Source: JBAUHN01 sp049680295
GTDB taxonomy: Bacteria; Pseudomonadota; Alphaproteobacteria; Rhodobacterales; Rhodobacteraceae
Direction: 5' to 3'
DNA: 11,413 bases
Assembly: GCA_049680295.1 (NCBI GenBank)
Contig: JBAUHN010000339.1
Location: forward strand, 1 to 11,413
Both the position numbers and the translations under genes were made by a program. The notes under the pieces are model-generated. The model saw nothing but the letters and a program-made list of their open reading frames with translations. It made no database searches and was not told the origin of the DNA. Shown here piece by piece: positions 1-6,857 of this stretch (the first letter of the stretch is position 1; each line of letters opens with the position of its first letter).

Positions 1-924
1 TGTGGATCCTACGACGCAAACCTGGCGTTGATTGAAAAGGATTTGGGTGTTCAGATCATACGCCGTGGCAACCAGCTATCGGTGATGGGTGATACCGCTG
101 CGCAAACAGATGCGATGCGGGTGCTGCATGCGCTTTATGCAAGGCTGGAAGGGGGGCGGACGGTGGATGCCGCCGACGTGGATCGTGAACTGCGCATGGG
201 CCCATTCGAAGACCCTGCTGAAAATGAAGACGGCGATCAGTTGGAAATGTCCGTTGGCAATCGCATTGAAATCCAGACCCGCAAAAAGCGGGTTGAGCCA
301 CGCACAGACGCGCAAAAGAAATACGTCCAATCCTTGTTTGAGAATGAACTGGCCTTTGGCATCGGTCCGGCAGGTACTGGCAAAACCTATCTGGCCGTGG
401 CCGTCGGCGTGTCGATGTTCATCACCGGTCAGGTTGATAAAATCATTCTCAGCCGTCCCGCAGTTGAGGCCGGTGAGCGGTTGGGTTTTCTGCCCGGCGA
501 CATGAAGGAAAAAGTCGATCCTTACATGCAACCGTTATATGACGCGTTAAACGATTTTTTACCGGGCAAGCAGCTCGCCAAACTGATCGAAGAGAAACAG
601 ATCGAAATTGCACCCCTTGCCTTTATGCGCGGACGCACGCTGAGCAATGCATTTGTCGTGCTGGACGAGGCACAAAATGCGACGTCGATGCAGATGAAAA
701 TGTTCCTGACCCGCCTTGGCGAAGGGTCGCGAATGGTGATCACCGGCGACAGAACTCAAGTTGACCTGCCACGCGGCGTGCCATCGGGGCTGTCTGATGC
801 AGAACGTTTATTGAAATCCATTCACAAGATTGGATTCAACTACTTCACGTCCAAAGACGTCGTGCGCCATCCACTGGTCGCGGCCATCATCGAGGCCTAT
901 GAGGCAGAAGACAGCAAATCATGA
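1..924 (+). CDS. phoH: PhoH-family ATPase (YbeZ-like), 5' end cut by window
   Basis: The reading frame is open from base 1, so the gene starts outside the window; 307 codons are visible. The TTG at 28 is probably internal, because the residues before it (CGSYDANLAL) read as normal PhoH sequence. The Walker A motif GPAGTGKT is encoded at 364-387, and a Walker B-like VVLDEAQNA lies about 90 residues later, followed by the ITGDRTQVDLP segment typical of PhoH and related P-loop ATPases. Family knowledge: PhoH/YbeZ is a cytoplasmic ATPase linked to RNA metabolism that works with YbeY, whose gene follows here. An N-terminal segment of a few tens of residues should be missing, judging from the usual family length. 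The stop TGA (922-924) overlaps the ATG of a possible 22-codon ORF. The family assignment is secure; the exact biochemical role is less well defined. Confidence 0.95.
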   Translation, partial: CGSYDANLALIEKDLGVQIIRRGNQLSVMGDTAAQTDAMRVLHALYARLEGGRTVDAADVDRELRMGPFEDPAENEDGDQLEMSVGNRIEIQTRKKRVEPRTDAQKKYVQSLFENELAFGIGPAGTGKTYLAVAVGVSMFITGQVDKIILSRPAVEAGERLGFLPGDMKEKVDPYMQPLYDALNDFLPGKQLAKLIEEKQIEIAPLAFMRGRTLSNAFVVLDEAQNATSMQMKMFLTRLGEGSRMVITGDRTQVDLPRGVPSGLSDAERLLKSIHKIGFNYFTSKDVVRHPLVAAIIEAYEAEDSKS

Positions 925-989
925 AAGCGCAAGCCTTTTCGCGATGCGCTTTGGTCATTTTCAGGCGAGCGGCGGGCGGACTCAAGTGA
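921..989 (+). CDS. Possible 22-codon bridging ORF between phoH and ybeY
   Basis: An ATG at 921 overlaps the phoH stop as ATGA (921-924). The frame runs 22 codons to a TGA at 987-989, which overlaps the GTG of ybeY as GTGA (986-989). The peptide begins MKAQAFSRCALVIF and is basic near its end (RRAAGGLK). No strong Shine-Dalgarno sequence precedes it; the nearest purine run is in the last phoH codons. The double overlap would let ribosomes that finish phoH continue to ybeY by termination-reinitiation. The peptide may have no function beyond that, and the ORF may be chance. No family is recognised. Confidence 0.3.
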   Translation: MKAQAFSRCALVIFRRAAGGLK

Positions 990-1492
990 CACCCGTTGAG
1001 CTGAGCATCGAAGATGATCGGTGGCAATCGCTTGATATCGAAGAGATTTCACAAGCGGCAACGCTTGCGGTACTCGCGCATCTGAACCTGGACCCGTCTT
1101 TCGTCGAGATCAGCGTTTTGGCCTGCGATGACGACCGCATCGCGGTTCTGAATGGTGAATTTCGCGACAAATCAGCCGCGACAAACGTGCTAAGCTGGCC
1201 AGAGGTTGATTTATCCGCCGAAAAAGCAGGCGACGCACCGCAGGGGCCAGAACCCGACCCCACGGGCGCAATATCGCTTGGCGACATCGCAATTTCGTTT
1301 GACACTTGCGCCCGCGAAGCGGCGGCGGCAGGTAGGCCCATGGACGGCCACGTGACGCATTTGATCGTTCACGGGGTGTTGCATCTATTGGGCTATGACC
1401 ACATTCGTGACCCTGATGCCACACTCATGGAAGGGATCGAGACGGAAATACTTGGAAAATTGGGCATTGATAACCCATATATAGATCAATAG
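986..1492 (+). CDS. ybeY: Endoribonuclease YbeY (rRNA maturation factor)
   Basis: Single-strand-specific, metal-dependent endoribonuclease that acts in 16S rRNA 3'-end maturation and ribosome quality control in the cytoplasm. The diagnostic zinc-binding motif HGVLHLLGYDH lies at residues 129-139 of the 168-residue product, with His129, His133 and His139 as the expected ligands. The usual NxEFRDKSAATNVLSWP segment lies in the middle. The GTG at 986 is chosen because the typical N-terminus (VELSIEDDRW) follows it directly, a purine-rich stretch (gggcgga) sits just upstream, and the length fits the family. An in-frame ATG at 944 would add 14 residues without a visible ribosome binding site. It lies 61 nt after phoH and is probably co-transcribed with it. 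Assignment is very secure; the start is less so. Confidence 0.95.
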   Translation: MTPVELSIEDDRWQSLDIEEISQAATLAVLAHLNLDPSFVEISVLACDDDRIAVLNGEFRDKSAATNVLSWPEVDLSAEKAGDAPQGPEPDPTGAISLGDIAISFDTCAREAAAAGRPMDGHVTHLIVHGVLHLLGYDHIRDPDATLMEGIETEILGKLGIDNPYIDQ

Positions 1493-1528
1493 GCAGAGTG
1501 ATCTGCCACTACCCTAGGACAGGACCGA

Positions 1529-2431
1529 ATGGGCGATACGGACGGATCATCTGCAGCGGCGCGTGGCGCGCCACTGATAAACGAGACTGAAAAAGACCTC
1601 GAAACACCTGAAAAATCTGGCGGGTTTCTATCCCGCGTTATTGGCGCCCTCAGCCCATCTGAAGGGGACGGGTCGCAAGAACCGGGGACCGCATTGATTG
1701 TTGAGCGCCCCACGACACATGGGATGATCAACCTGCACCGGATGCGCGTCGAAGACGTCGCGATCCCGCTTGCGGATATTGTCGCCGTGCCGGTTTCAAC
1801 CGGGCTTGATGAATTGGTCAGCGTTTTCAAAGACAGCGGTTTGACCCGGCTTCCGGTGTTTGAAGGCACCATAGATACGCCGGTTGGCCTGGCGCATCTC
1901 AAGGATCTGGCATTGACCCACGGGTTCAACGGTGATGCGCCCGACTTTGATTTGCGCGCCATGCTGCGCCCGCTTTTGTATGTGCCACCTTCAATGACCA
2001 TTGGTGTCTTGCTGACCAAAATGCAGGCCGAGCGTCGACATATGGCCTTGGTGATTGATGAATACGGCGGCGTTGACGGGCTGGTGACAATCGAGGATCT
2101 GATCGAACAGGTTATCGGCGAAATCGAAGACGAACATGATATCGACGAGGGCCTGTATTGGACGCTTGAAAAACCGGGATGCTATCTGGCGCTGGCCAAA
2201 ACACCGCTGGGTGATTTTGAGGCCGAGATTGGGCATTCACTGACCGATCACGACGACGTCGACGAAGAGGAAATCGACACTTTGGGCGGTTTGGTTTTCA
2301 TGCTGTCGGGTCGCGTGCCTGCGCGCGGCGAGGTTGTCGTGCATCCTGATGGACCAGAATTCGAGGTGCTTGATGCCGATCCGCGCCGGATCAAAAGGCT
2401 GCGGGTGCGTACCGATGCGCGCACCGCCTAA
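1529..2431 (+). CDS. corC: CorC/YbeX-type CBS-domain protein
   Basis: Soluble 300-residue protein of the CorC/HlyC (hemolysin-like) family. A low-complexity N-terminal stretch (about 1-65) is followed by a CBS pair (about 72-129 and 143-202), the second holding the signature DEYGGVDGLVTIEDLIEQVIGEIEDEHD region, and then a CorC_HlyC domain (about 215-296, with EEEIDTLGGLVF). No membrane segment is seen, so it is the short cytoplasmic form and not the DUF21 membrane form. Family knowledge: CorC was linked to magnesium/cobalt efflux, and YbeX, its E. coli counterpart in the same operon, has been linked to ribosome metabolism. The ATG at 1529 has an AGGA (1521-1524) at suitable distance. The gene lies 36 nt after ybeY and 20 nt before lnt. 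Family is certain; the true substrate or partner is not. Confidence 0.93.
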   Translation: MGDTDGSSAAARGAPLINETEKDLETPEKSGGFLSRVIGALSPSEGDGSQEPGTALIVERPTTHGMINLHRMRVEDVAIPLADIVAVPVSTGLDELVSVFKDSGLTRLPVFEGTIDTPVGLAHLKDLALTHGFNGDAPDFDLRAMLRPLLYVPPSMTIGVLLTKMQAERRHMALVIDEYGGVDGLVTIEDLIEQVIGEIEDEHDIDEGLYWTLEKPGCYLALAKTPLGDFEAEIGHSLTDHDDVDEEEIDTLGGLVFMLSGRVPARGEVVVHPDGPEFEVLDADPRRIKRLRVRTDARTA

Positions 2432-2451
2432 AGTCAGCGGCTGGTGAGGAT

Positions 2452-4017
2452 ATGAACCAGCCAGCACCGCCCCCCCAAAAGGCCGCCAGCACCAGCAAGG
2501 TCTGGGGATGGTTTCCGCGTTTGCCGGTCTGGGGGCAGGCCTGTGTGGCCTTTGTTATCGGTGTTTTTGCCGCATTTGGACAAGCGCCCTTTGATAACCC
2601 GCTGGTGATGCTTTTGGCGCTGATCATGGGTTTTGTAATGATGCGCCGGCAATCGCGGCCAATGCGGGCGGCGTTTACCGGCTGGTCGTTTGGATTTGGG
2701 TATTTTGCACTGGCTTTGGTCTGGATACTGCACCCGTTCCAAGTTGATGCAGATCGTTATGCGTGGATGGCTCCCTTTGCTTTGTTGTTCCTTAGTGCGG
2801 GATTGGCACTGTTTTGGGGGTTGGCGTTCTGGGCCGCCCGGCGGTTGTCGTCGCGTACTTGGCCGCTGGTTCTGACCTGGACGGCTGCCGAGATGTTGCG
2901 CGCCTATGTTTTTACCGGCTTTCCCTGGGCCTCGCCGTCGCAGGCGCTGATAAACGGCATGGCAGGGCAAATTCTGGCATGGTTTGGACCGCATGGCGCA
3001 ATGCTGTGGTTGTGCGCGACCGCATGGGTCTTGTCTTTTCCGGCTTTGCGCACAGGGCGTGTGCCGCTGCGGTTGGCGCAAAGTGCCGTTCTGATTTCGG
3101 TCAGTATATTGATTTTGGTGCCGCCCCGCGCTGCCCCGTCCGAAGTGACGGGTTTTACCGTGCGGCTGGTGCAGCCCAACATCGATCAGACCGAAAAATG
3201 GCAAAGTGAAAAGTTGTTGGCATTTTTTGATCGGCACTTGTCCCTGACAACTGCACCGCCAGCCGAGGCTGGGATGACACCGGATCTTGTGGTCTGGCCT
3301 GAAACTGCAATTCCATGGCAACTTGATGATGCAGCCCCCTCGTTAGCGCAAATGTCCGTCGCCGCCGGAACCGCACCCCTGGTATTCGGCGTTCTGCGCC
3401 GCGAAGGTCTGAACCGTTTCAATTCCCTGGCGGTGCTGGAACCCGGTGGGACAGTGTCACAAACCTACGACAAACATCACATCGTGCCTTTCGGAGAATA
3501 CATCCCGATGGCCGGTATTTTAGGGAAATTTGGCCTAAAAGGCCTGGCAGCCGAGGATGGTGCAGGCTATGCGAAAGGCCCCGGCGCGCAGGTGCTGAGC
3601 TTGGGCAAACTTGGATTGGCATTGCCGCTGATCTGTTACGAAGCGGTCTTTGCGCAGGACGTAAACGCCGCCCCGAGGCGCGTGGATTTCATAGTCCAGG
3701 TGACCAATGATGCGTGGTTCGGCAAGGACGCAGGCCCTCAGCAACACCTTGCCCAAGCCCGGATGCGCGCGATTGAGCAAGGTTTGCCGCTGATGCGCTC
3801 TGCCAACACCGGGATTTCTGCGATGATCGACCCGCGGGGACGTGTCACCCACGCACTGGCACTGGGGGAAATGGGATTTGTTGACGCGCCCTTGCCCAAA
3901 CCATTGGCGCCGACGCTTTACAGCCGAACCGGCGACGGGCCGCTGGCTGTGTGGCTTGCGCTGGTCCTGGCGGTTGCCGCCGTATGGTCAACCAAGGGAA
4001 CACGCAAGCGCAATTAA
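2452..4017 (+). CDS. lnt: Apolipoprotein N-acyltransferase
   Basis: Inner-membrane enzyme that adds the third acyl chain to the N-terminal cysteine of lipoproteins, the last step of lipoprotein maturation. The 521-residue product has a hydrophobic N-terminal half with several membrane segments (within about 27-225), a nitrilase-like periplasmic domain (about 234-480) and a C-terminal hydrophobic segment (about 496-512). The catalytic triad is intact by motif: Glu284 in WPETAIPW, Lys341 in YDKHHIVPFGEYIP and Cys395 in LICYEAVF; the loop Glu349 and the Tyr396-Glu397 after the cysteine are also present. It fits the ybeZ-ybeY-ybeX-lnt order of E. coli. The ribosome binding site is odd: the purine run TGAGGA (2445-2450) ends only one base before the ATG, closer than usual, yet no in-frame start lies upstream before a stop. 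Confidence 0.97.
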   Translation: MNQPAPPPQKAASTSKVWGWFPRLPVWGQACVAFVIGVFAAFGQAPFDNPLVMLLALIMGFVMMRRQSRPMRAAFTGWSFGFGYFALALVWILHPFQVDADRYAWMAPFALLFLSAGLALFWGLAFWAARRLSSRTWPLVLTWTAAEMLRAYVFTGFPWASPSQALINGMAGQILAWFGPHGAMLWLCATAWVLSFPALRTGRVPLRLAQSAVLISVSILILVPPRAAPSEVTGFTVRLVQPNIDQTEKWQSEKLLAFFDRHLSLTTAPPAEAGMTPDLVVWPETAIPWQLDDAAPSLAQMSVAAGTAPLVFGVLRREGLNRFNSLAVLEPGGTVSQTYDKHHIVPFGEYIPMAGILGKFGLKGLAAEDGAGYAKGPGAQVLSLGKLGLALPLICYEAVFAQDVNAAPRRVDFIVQVTNDAWFGKDAGPQQHLAQARMRAIEQGLPLMRSANTGISAMIDPRGRVTHALALGEMGFVDAPLPKPLAPTLYSRTGDGPLAVWLALVLAVAAVWSTKGTRKRN

Positions 4018-4020
4018 CAA

Positions 4021-4049
4021 TTGACCAAAGACCGTTCGCCGCGTAAATC
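4021..4049 (+). promoter_or_regulatory. Candidate sigma-70-type promoter for metK
   Basis: A -35 box TTGACC (4021-4026) and a weaker -10 box TAAATC (4044-4049) are separated by exactly 17 nt. It lies 3 nt after the lnt stop. The predicted start near 4056 falls just before the first paired base of the riboswitch (4059), so the leader RNA would be about 57 nt and almost wholly riboswitch. This positional fit supports the call; there is no experimental evidence in hand. Confidence 0.55.
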
Positions 4050-4058
4050 CGCCTGATT

Positions 4059-4106
4059 GCGCCGCAACGGCTTCCTGACGTGGCGCTGGAACATTGCATT
4101 GGAGCA
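4059..4106 (+). promoter_or_regulatory. SAM/SAH riboswitch controlling metK translation
   Basis: The leader matches the SAM/SAH riboswitch known from Rhodobacterales metK leaders. A 7-bp stem is formed by 4059-4065 (gcgccgc) and 4080-4086 (gtggcgc), with one G-U pair. Its loop carries the conserved AACGGCTTCCTG (4066-4077). After an 11-nt linker, ATTGGAGCA (4098-4106) provides the conserved 3' segment. The loop bases around TTCC (4072-4075) can pair with GGAG (4101-4104), forming an H-type pseudoknot. That GGAG is also the Shine-Dalgarno of metK, 8 nt before its ATG. Known mechanism: binding of SAM or SAH stabilises the pseudoknot and hides the ribosome binding site, so metK translation falls when SAM is plentiful. 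The class call is from remembered consensus, not from a covariance search. Confidence 0.9.
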
Positions 4107-4112
4107 AAAATA

Positions 4113-5294
4113 ATGTCCCGTAACAATTTTACTTTTACTTCGGAATCCGTTTCCGAGGGCCATCCTGACAAAGTCTGCGACCGTATTTCTGACGCAGTGC
4201 TTGACGCATTTCTCAATGAAGAACCCGAAGCCCGCGTTGCCGCAGAAACCTTTGCCACCACAAACCGCGTGGTGATTGGCGGCGAAGTAGGGCTTGCCGA
4301 CAAATCCAAGCTCAAGGATTATATGGGCCGCATCGAGGATATCGCGCGCGCTTGCATCAAGGACATCGGCTATGAGCAAGACAAGTTCCACCACGCGACC
4401 TGCGAGATAACCAACCTGCTGCACGAACAATCTGCCCATATTGCCCAAGGTGTTGATGCCTCTGGGAATAAAGACGAAGGCGCAGGCGATCAGGGCATAA
4501 TGTTTGGCTATGCCTCGAATGAAACGGCTGAGCTGATGCCCGCGCCGATCCAGTATTCCCACGCCATATTGCGCCGGTTGGCGGAAGTGCGCAAAGACGG
4601 CACCGAGCCGACCTTGCGCCCTGATGCCAAAAGCCAGCTGTCTGTACGCTACGAGAATGGCAAACCTGTCGGCGTCAGTTCCATCGTGCTGTCCACGCAG
4701 CATTCGGACGAAAGACAGACCAGCGCAGATATCCGCGCGATTGTTGAACCCTACATTTCCGAAGTCCTGCCTGAGGGCTGGATCACCGCCGACACCAAAT
4801 GGCACGTCAACCCAACCGGCATTTTTGTGATCGGCGGACCGGACGGGGACGCAGGTTTGACCGGCCGCAAGATCATTGTCGACACCTATGGCGGTGCGGC
4901 CCCCCATGGCGGCGGTGCGTTTTCAGGTAAAGATCCGACCAAAGTGGATCGCTCGGCGGCCTATGCCGCGCGCTATCTGGCAAAAAATGTTGTGGCCTCT
5001 GGCATGGCGGATAAATGCACCATCCAGCTTAGCTATGCGATTGGCGTGTCGAAACCTTTGTCGATCTATTGCGACACATTCGGTACCAGCGACGTTGATG
5101 ATGCCGCCATCGAAAAGGCCATCGACCAGATCATGGACCTGACCCCGCGCGGCATTCGTGAGCATTTGCAACTGAACCGCCCGATCTATGCACGCACGGC
5201 TGCTTACGGCCACTTTGGCCGCGAACCCGACGCGGATGGTGGCTTTAGCTGGGAAAAAACCGATCTGATCGAGGCTTTGAAAAAGGCCGTTTGA
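4113..5294 (+). CDS. metK: S-adenosylmethionine synthase
   Basis: Cytoplasmic enzyme that makes S-adenosylmethionine from methionine and ATP. The 393-residue product has the expected motifs: ESVSEGHPDKVCDRISDAVLDA (GHPDK at 16-20), the signature GAGDQGIMFGYA (123-134) and the glycine-rich phosphate loop GGGAFSGKDPTKVDRS (266-281). The start at 4113 is set by the Shine-Dalgarno inside the riboswitch; an in-frame GTG at 4080 would begin inside the riboswitch stem and add 11 unlikely residues. Expression should be fed back by SAM through the riboswitch, and the unit is closed by a strong terminator 29 nt after the stop. It supplies the methyl donor used by TrmB, encoded downstream. Confidence 0.98.
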   Translation: MSRNNFTFTSESVSEGHPDKVCDRISDAVLDAFLNEEPEARVAAETFATTNRVVIGGEVGLADKSKLKDYMGRIEDIARACIKDIGYEQDKFHHATCEITNLLHEQSAHIAQGVDASGNKDEGAGDQGIMFGYASNETAELMPAPIQYSHAILRRLAEVRKDGTEPTLRPDAKSQLSVRYENGKPVGVSSIVLSTQHSDERQTSADIRAIVEPYISEVLPEGWITADTKWHVNPTGIFVIGGPDGDAGLTGRKIIVDTYGGAAPHGGGAFSGKDPTKVDRSAAYAARYLAKNVVASGMADKCTIQLSYAIGVSKPLSIYCDTFGTSDVDDAAIEKAIDQIMDLTPRGIREHLQLNRPIYARTAAYGHFGREPDADGGFSWEKTDLIEALKKAV

Positions 5295-5319
5295 CCCAAA
5301 CTCAGACCTCATTCAAGAT
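5291..5319 (+). promoter_or_regulatory. Weak candidate promoter for the GST gene
   Basis: TTGACC (5291-5296) overlaps the metK stop codon, and CAAGAT (5314-5319) follows after 17 nt. Initiation would fall near 5326, inside the left arm of the metK terminator, so a transcript from here could not form the full hairpin. The only space between terminator and GST start is 22 nt, too short for a separate promoter. This is inference from spacing and box similarity (the -10 match is only partial). Confidence 0.3.
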
Positions 5320-5323
5320 AAAG

Positions 5324-5353
5324 GCGCGTCCCCCAAAAGGGGCGCGCTTTTTT
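5324..5353 (+). terminator. Intrinsic terminator of metK
   Basis: GCGCG and CCCC (5324-5328 and 5330-5333, with T5329 bulged) pair with GGGG and CGCGC (5339-5347), giving nine G-C pairs around a CAAAA loop. Six T residues follow (5348-5353). This is a classic Rho-independent terminator and closes the riboswitch-metK unit. Confidence 0.9.
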
Positions 5354-5375
5354 CGTTGCATGTCAGGACCCCGCC

Positions 5376-6005
5376 ATGATCTTTTACGATTGCTCAACCG
5401 CGCCGAACCCGCGCCGCGCGCGCATGTTTATTGCCGAAAAAGGCCTGAATTTTGAAACCCACGACATTAGCATCGCCAGGTCAGAGCAATTGTCGGACGC
5501 TTTTCGCGTCATCAATCCGGATGCCACGTTGCCGGTGCTGGTCACGGACACCGGTTTGACCCTGACCGAAAATACCGCCATCTCAACCTACATCGAGGCG
5601 CGCTGGCCCAAGCCACCACTGATGGGGGTCACGCCCGAGGAAAAGGCGCTTGTCGCCATGTGGCACGCCATTTGCGAACAAAAAGGTGCCGTGCCCATCG
5701 GCGAGGCGTTTCGCAACAGCAGTCCCGCGATGAAAGACCGCGCCTTGCCCGGCCCGCGTAATTTCGAACAAATCCCGGCGTTGGCTGATCGGGCCATGGC
5801 GCGTGTCGCCGATTTCTTTGCGCTGCTGGAAGCGCGCCTGACAGACAGCCCCTATCTGGCCGGTGACAGGTTTTCGCTGGCCGATATTACCGGCTTTGTC
5901 TTTGTCGATTTCGCGCGCGTCATCCGTACTCGTATACCCGAGGGCAACACCGCAACCCGGCGCTGGTTTGACGGAATTTCCTCGCGGCCAAGTGCGGGTG
6001 CGTAA
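5376..6005 (+). CDS. Glutathione S-transferase family protein
   Basis: A 209-residue cytosolic GST-type protein. The N-terminal thioredoxin-like domain (about 1-78) starts MIFYDCSTAPNPRRARMFIAEKG and carries the cis-proline in TLPVL (Pro53) and the glutathione-binding ENTAIS turn (65-70). The all-helical C-terminal domain (about 87-209) ends with SPYLAGDRFSLADITGFVF, which holds the usual folding motif with its aspartate. Ser7, next to Cys6, is a plausible catalytic residue by position. Substrate is unknown; detoxification or thiol chemistry is only the general family role. The ATG at 5376 has AGGA (5365-5368) upstream. The gene lies between metK and trmB, which are neighbours in many alphaproteobacteria, so it may be an insertion in that pair. 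Confidence 0.88.
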   Translation: MIFYDCSTAPNPRRARMFIAEKGLNFETHDISIARSEQLSDAFRVINPDATLPVLVTDTGLTLTENTAISTYIEARWPKPPLMGVTPEEKALVAMWHAICEQKGAVPIGEAFRNSSPAMKDRALPGPRNFEQIPALADRAMARVADFFALLEARLTDSPYLAGDRFSLADITGFVFVDFARVIRTRIPEGNTATRRWFDGISSRPSAGA

Positions 6006-6047
6006 ACCCCGTTGCCACCCGCGTTCGCCCCGGATAAACCGCGCGCC

Positions 6048-6764
6048 ATGACACAACGGCATCGCCCTCATCCCGACCGCCCAAGACGCAACTTTTATGG
6101 GCGCCTGAAAGGCAAGACGCTTAAGCCAATCCAGCGTAGCTATATTGCCGAGGATTTGCAGGCCTTGTCGCCCGGGGCTGTCGATTGGGATGTCAACCCG
6201 ACCCGTGTGCCCCTTGATCTGGCGGCGCGGTTTGACGGCAAACCTGTCTGGCTTGAGATTGGCTTTGGTGGTGGTGAACACATGGTGCATCAGGCCGCGG
6301 CCCACAACGACGTCGGCATCATTGGATGTGAGCCATATATCAACGGCGTTGCCATGCTGTTGGGTAAAATAAGACGGGCAGGGGTCGGCAATCTGGCGGT
6401 TTTTCCCGGCGACGTGCGCGACATGTTTGACGTACTGCCCGACGCATCCATCGACCGCGCGTTTTTGCTGTATCCCGACCCATGGCCCAAGGCGCGCCAC
6501 CACCGCCGCCGCTTTGTCACCGCAGAACATCTCGCCCCGCTGCACCGCGCCCTGAAGCCCGGCGCAATATTCCGTGTGGCAACAGATATTCCCGACTATG
6601 TACGCCAAACGCTGGAAGAAGTGCCAAAACATGGGTTTGAATGGCTGGCAAATGGCCCCGCCGACTGGCGTGTTGCTTGGCCCGACTGGATATCAACCCG
6701 CTACGAACAAAAAGCTCTGCGCGAAGGCCGGGTGCCGCATTACCTGACGTTCCGCAGAACTTAG
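6048..6764 (+). CDS. trmB: tRNA (guanine-N7-)-methyltransferase
   Basis: SAM-dependent enzyme that makes 7-methylguanosine at position 46 of the tRNA variable loop. The 238-residue product has the Rossmann methyltransferase motif LEIGFGGGEH (69-78), the acidic CEPYINGVA strand (94-102), the family signature YPDPWPKARHHRRRFV (142-157), ATDIPDY (178-184) and the C-terminal STRYE (216-220). A basic N-terminus (RPRRNFYGRLKGKTLKPIQR) precedes the core, as in related alphaproteobacterial proteins. The ATG at 6048 is preferred over an upstream in-frame TTG at 6012, which would add a proline-rich extension. The gene begins 42 nt after the GST gene with no promoter seen, so co-transcription is likely. 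It consumes the SAM made by MetK. Confidence 0.95.
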   Translation: MTQRHRPHPDRPRRNFYGRLKGKTLKPIQRSYIAEDLQALSPGAVDWDVNPTRVPLDLAARFDGKPVWLEIGFGGGEHMVHQAAAHNDVGIIGCEPYINGVAMLLGKIRRAGVGNLAVFPGDVRDMFDVLPDASIDRAFLLYPDPWPKARHHRRRFVTAEHLAPLHRALKPGAIFRVATDIPDYVRQTLEEVPKHGFEWLANGPADWRVAWPDWISTRYEQKALREGRVPHYLTFRRT

Positions 6765-6772
6765 CCCCGGAT

Positions 6773-6797
6773 GTCCGCGTTTAGCTTTACGCTGGAC
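6773..6797 (+). other. Hairpin downstream of trmB
   Basis: GTCCGCGT (6773-6780) can pair with ACGC and GGAC (6789-6792 and 6794-6797) with T6793 bulged, eight pairs around an 8-nt loop. No T run follows, so it is not a standard intrinsic terminator. It may mark or protect the trmB mRNA 3' end. The rest of the 93-nt trmB-aroA gap shows no promoter I would defend. Confidence 0.3.
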
Positions 6798-6857
6798 GCT
6801 CATCGCCCAAGGGGTTAATCCTGCACCACCCTGTTTCCAAGCACCCGAGATTTTCAG

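Noticed and set aside
830..985. Upstream extension of ybeY overlapping the end of phoH
   Set aside because: The added residues are out-of-frame phoH sequence with no YbeY similarity; the family N-terminus starts right at the GTG at 986.
4080..4112. Upstream GTG start of metK adding 11 residues
   Set aside because: The GTG lies in the right arm of the riboswitch stem and the extension is the riboswitch 3' part. The ATG at 4113 has the SD at correct spacing and gives the normal MetK N-terminus.
4014..4907. 297-codon open frame on the - strand over the metK leader and gene
   Set aside because: It would run through the riboswitch and the metK signature regions. The protein has no recognisable domain and no ribosome binding site of note.
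5583..6632. 349-codon open frame on the - strand across GST and trmB
   Set aside because: It covers two genes with clear motifs and the gap between them; composition and lack of motifs mark it as a shadow.
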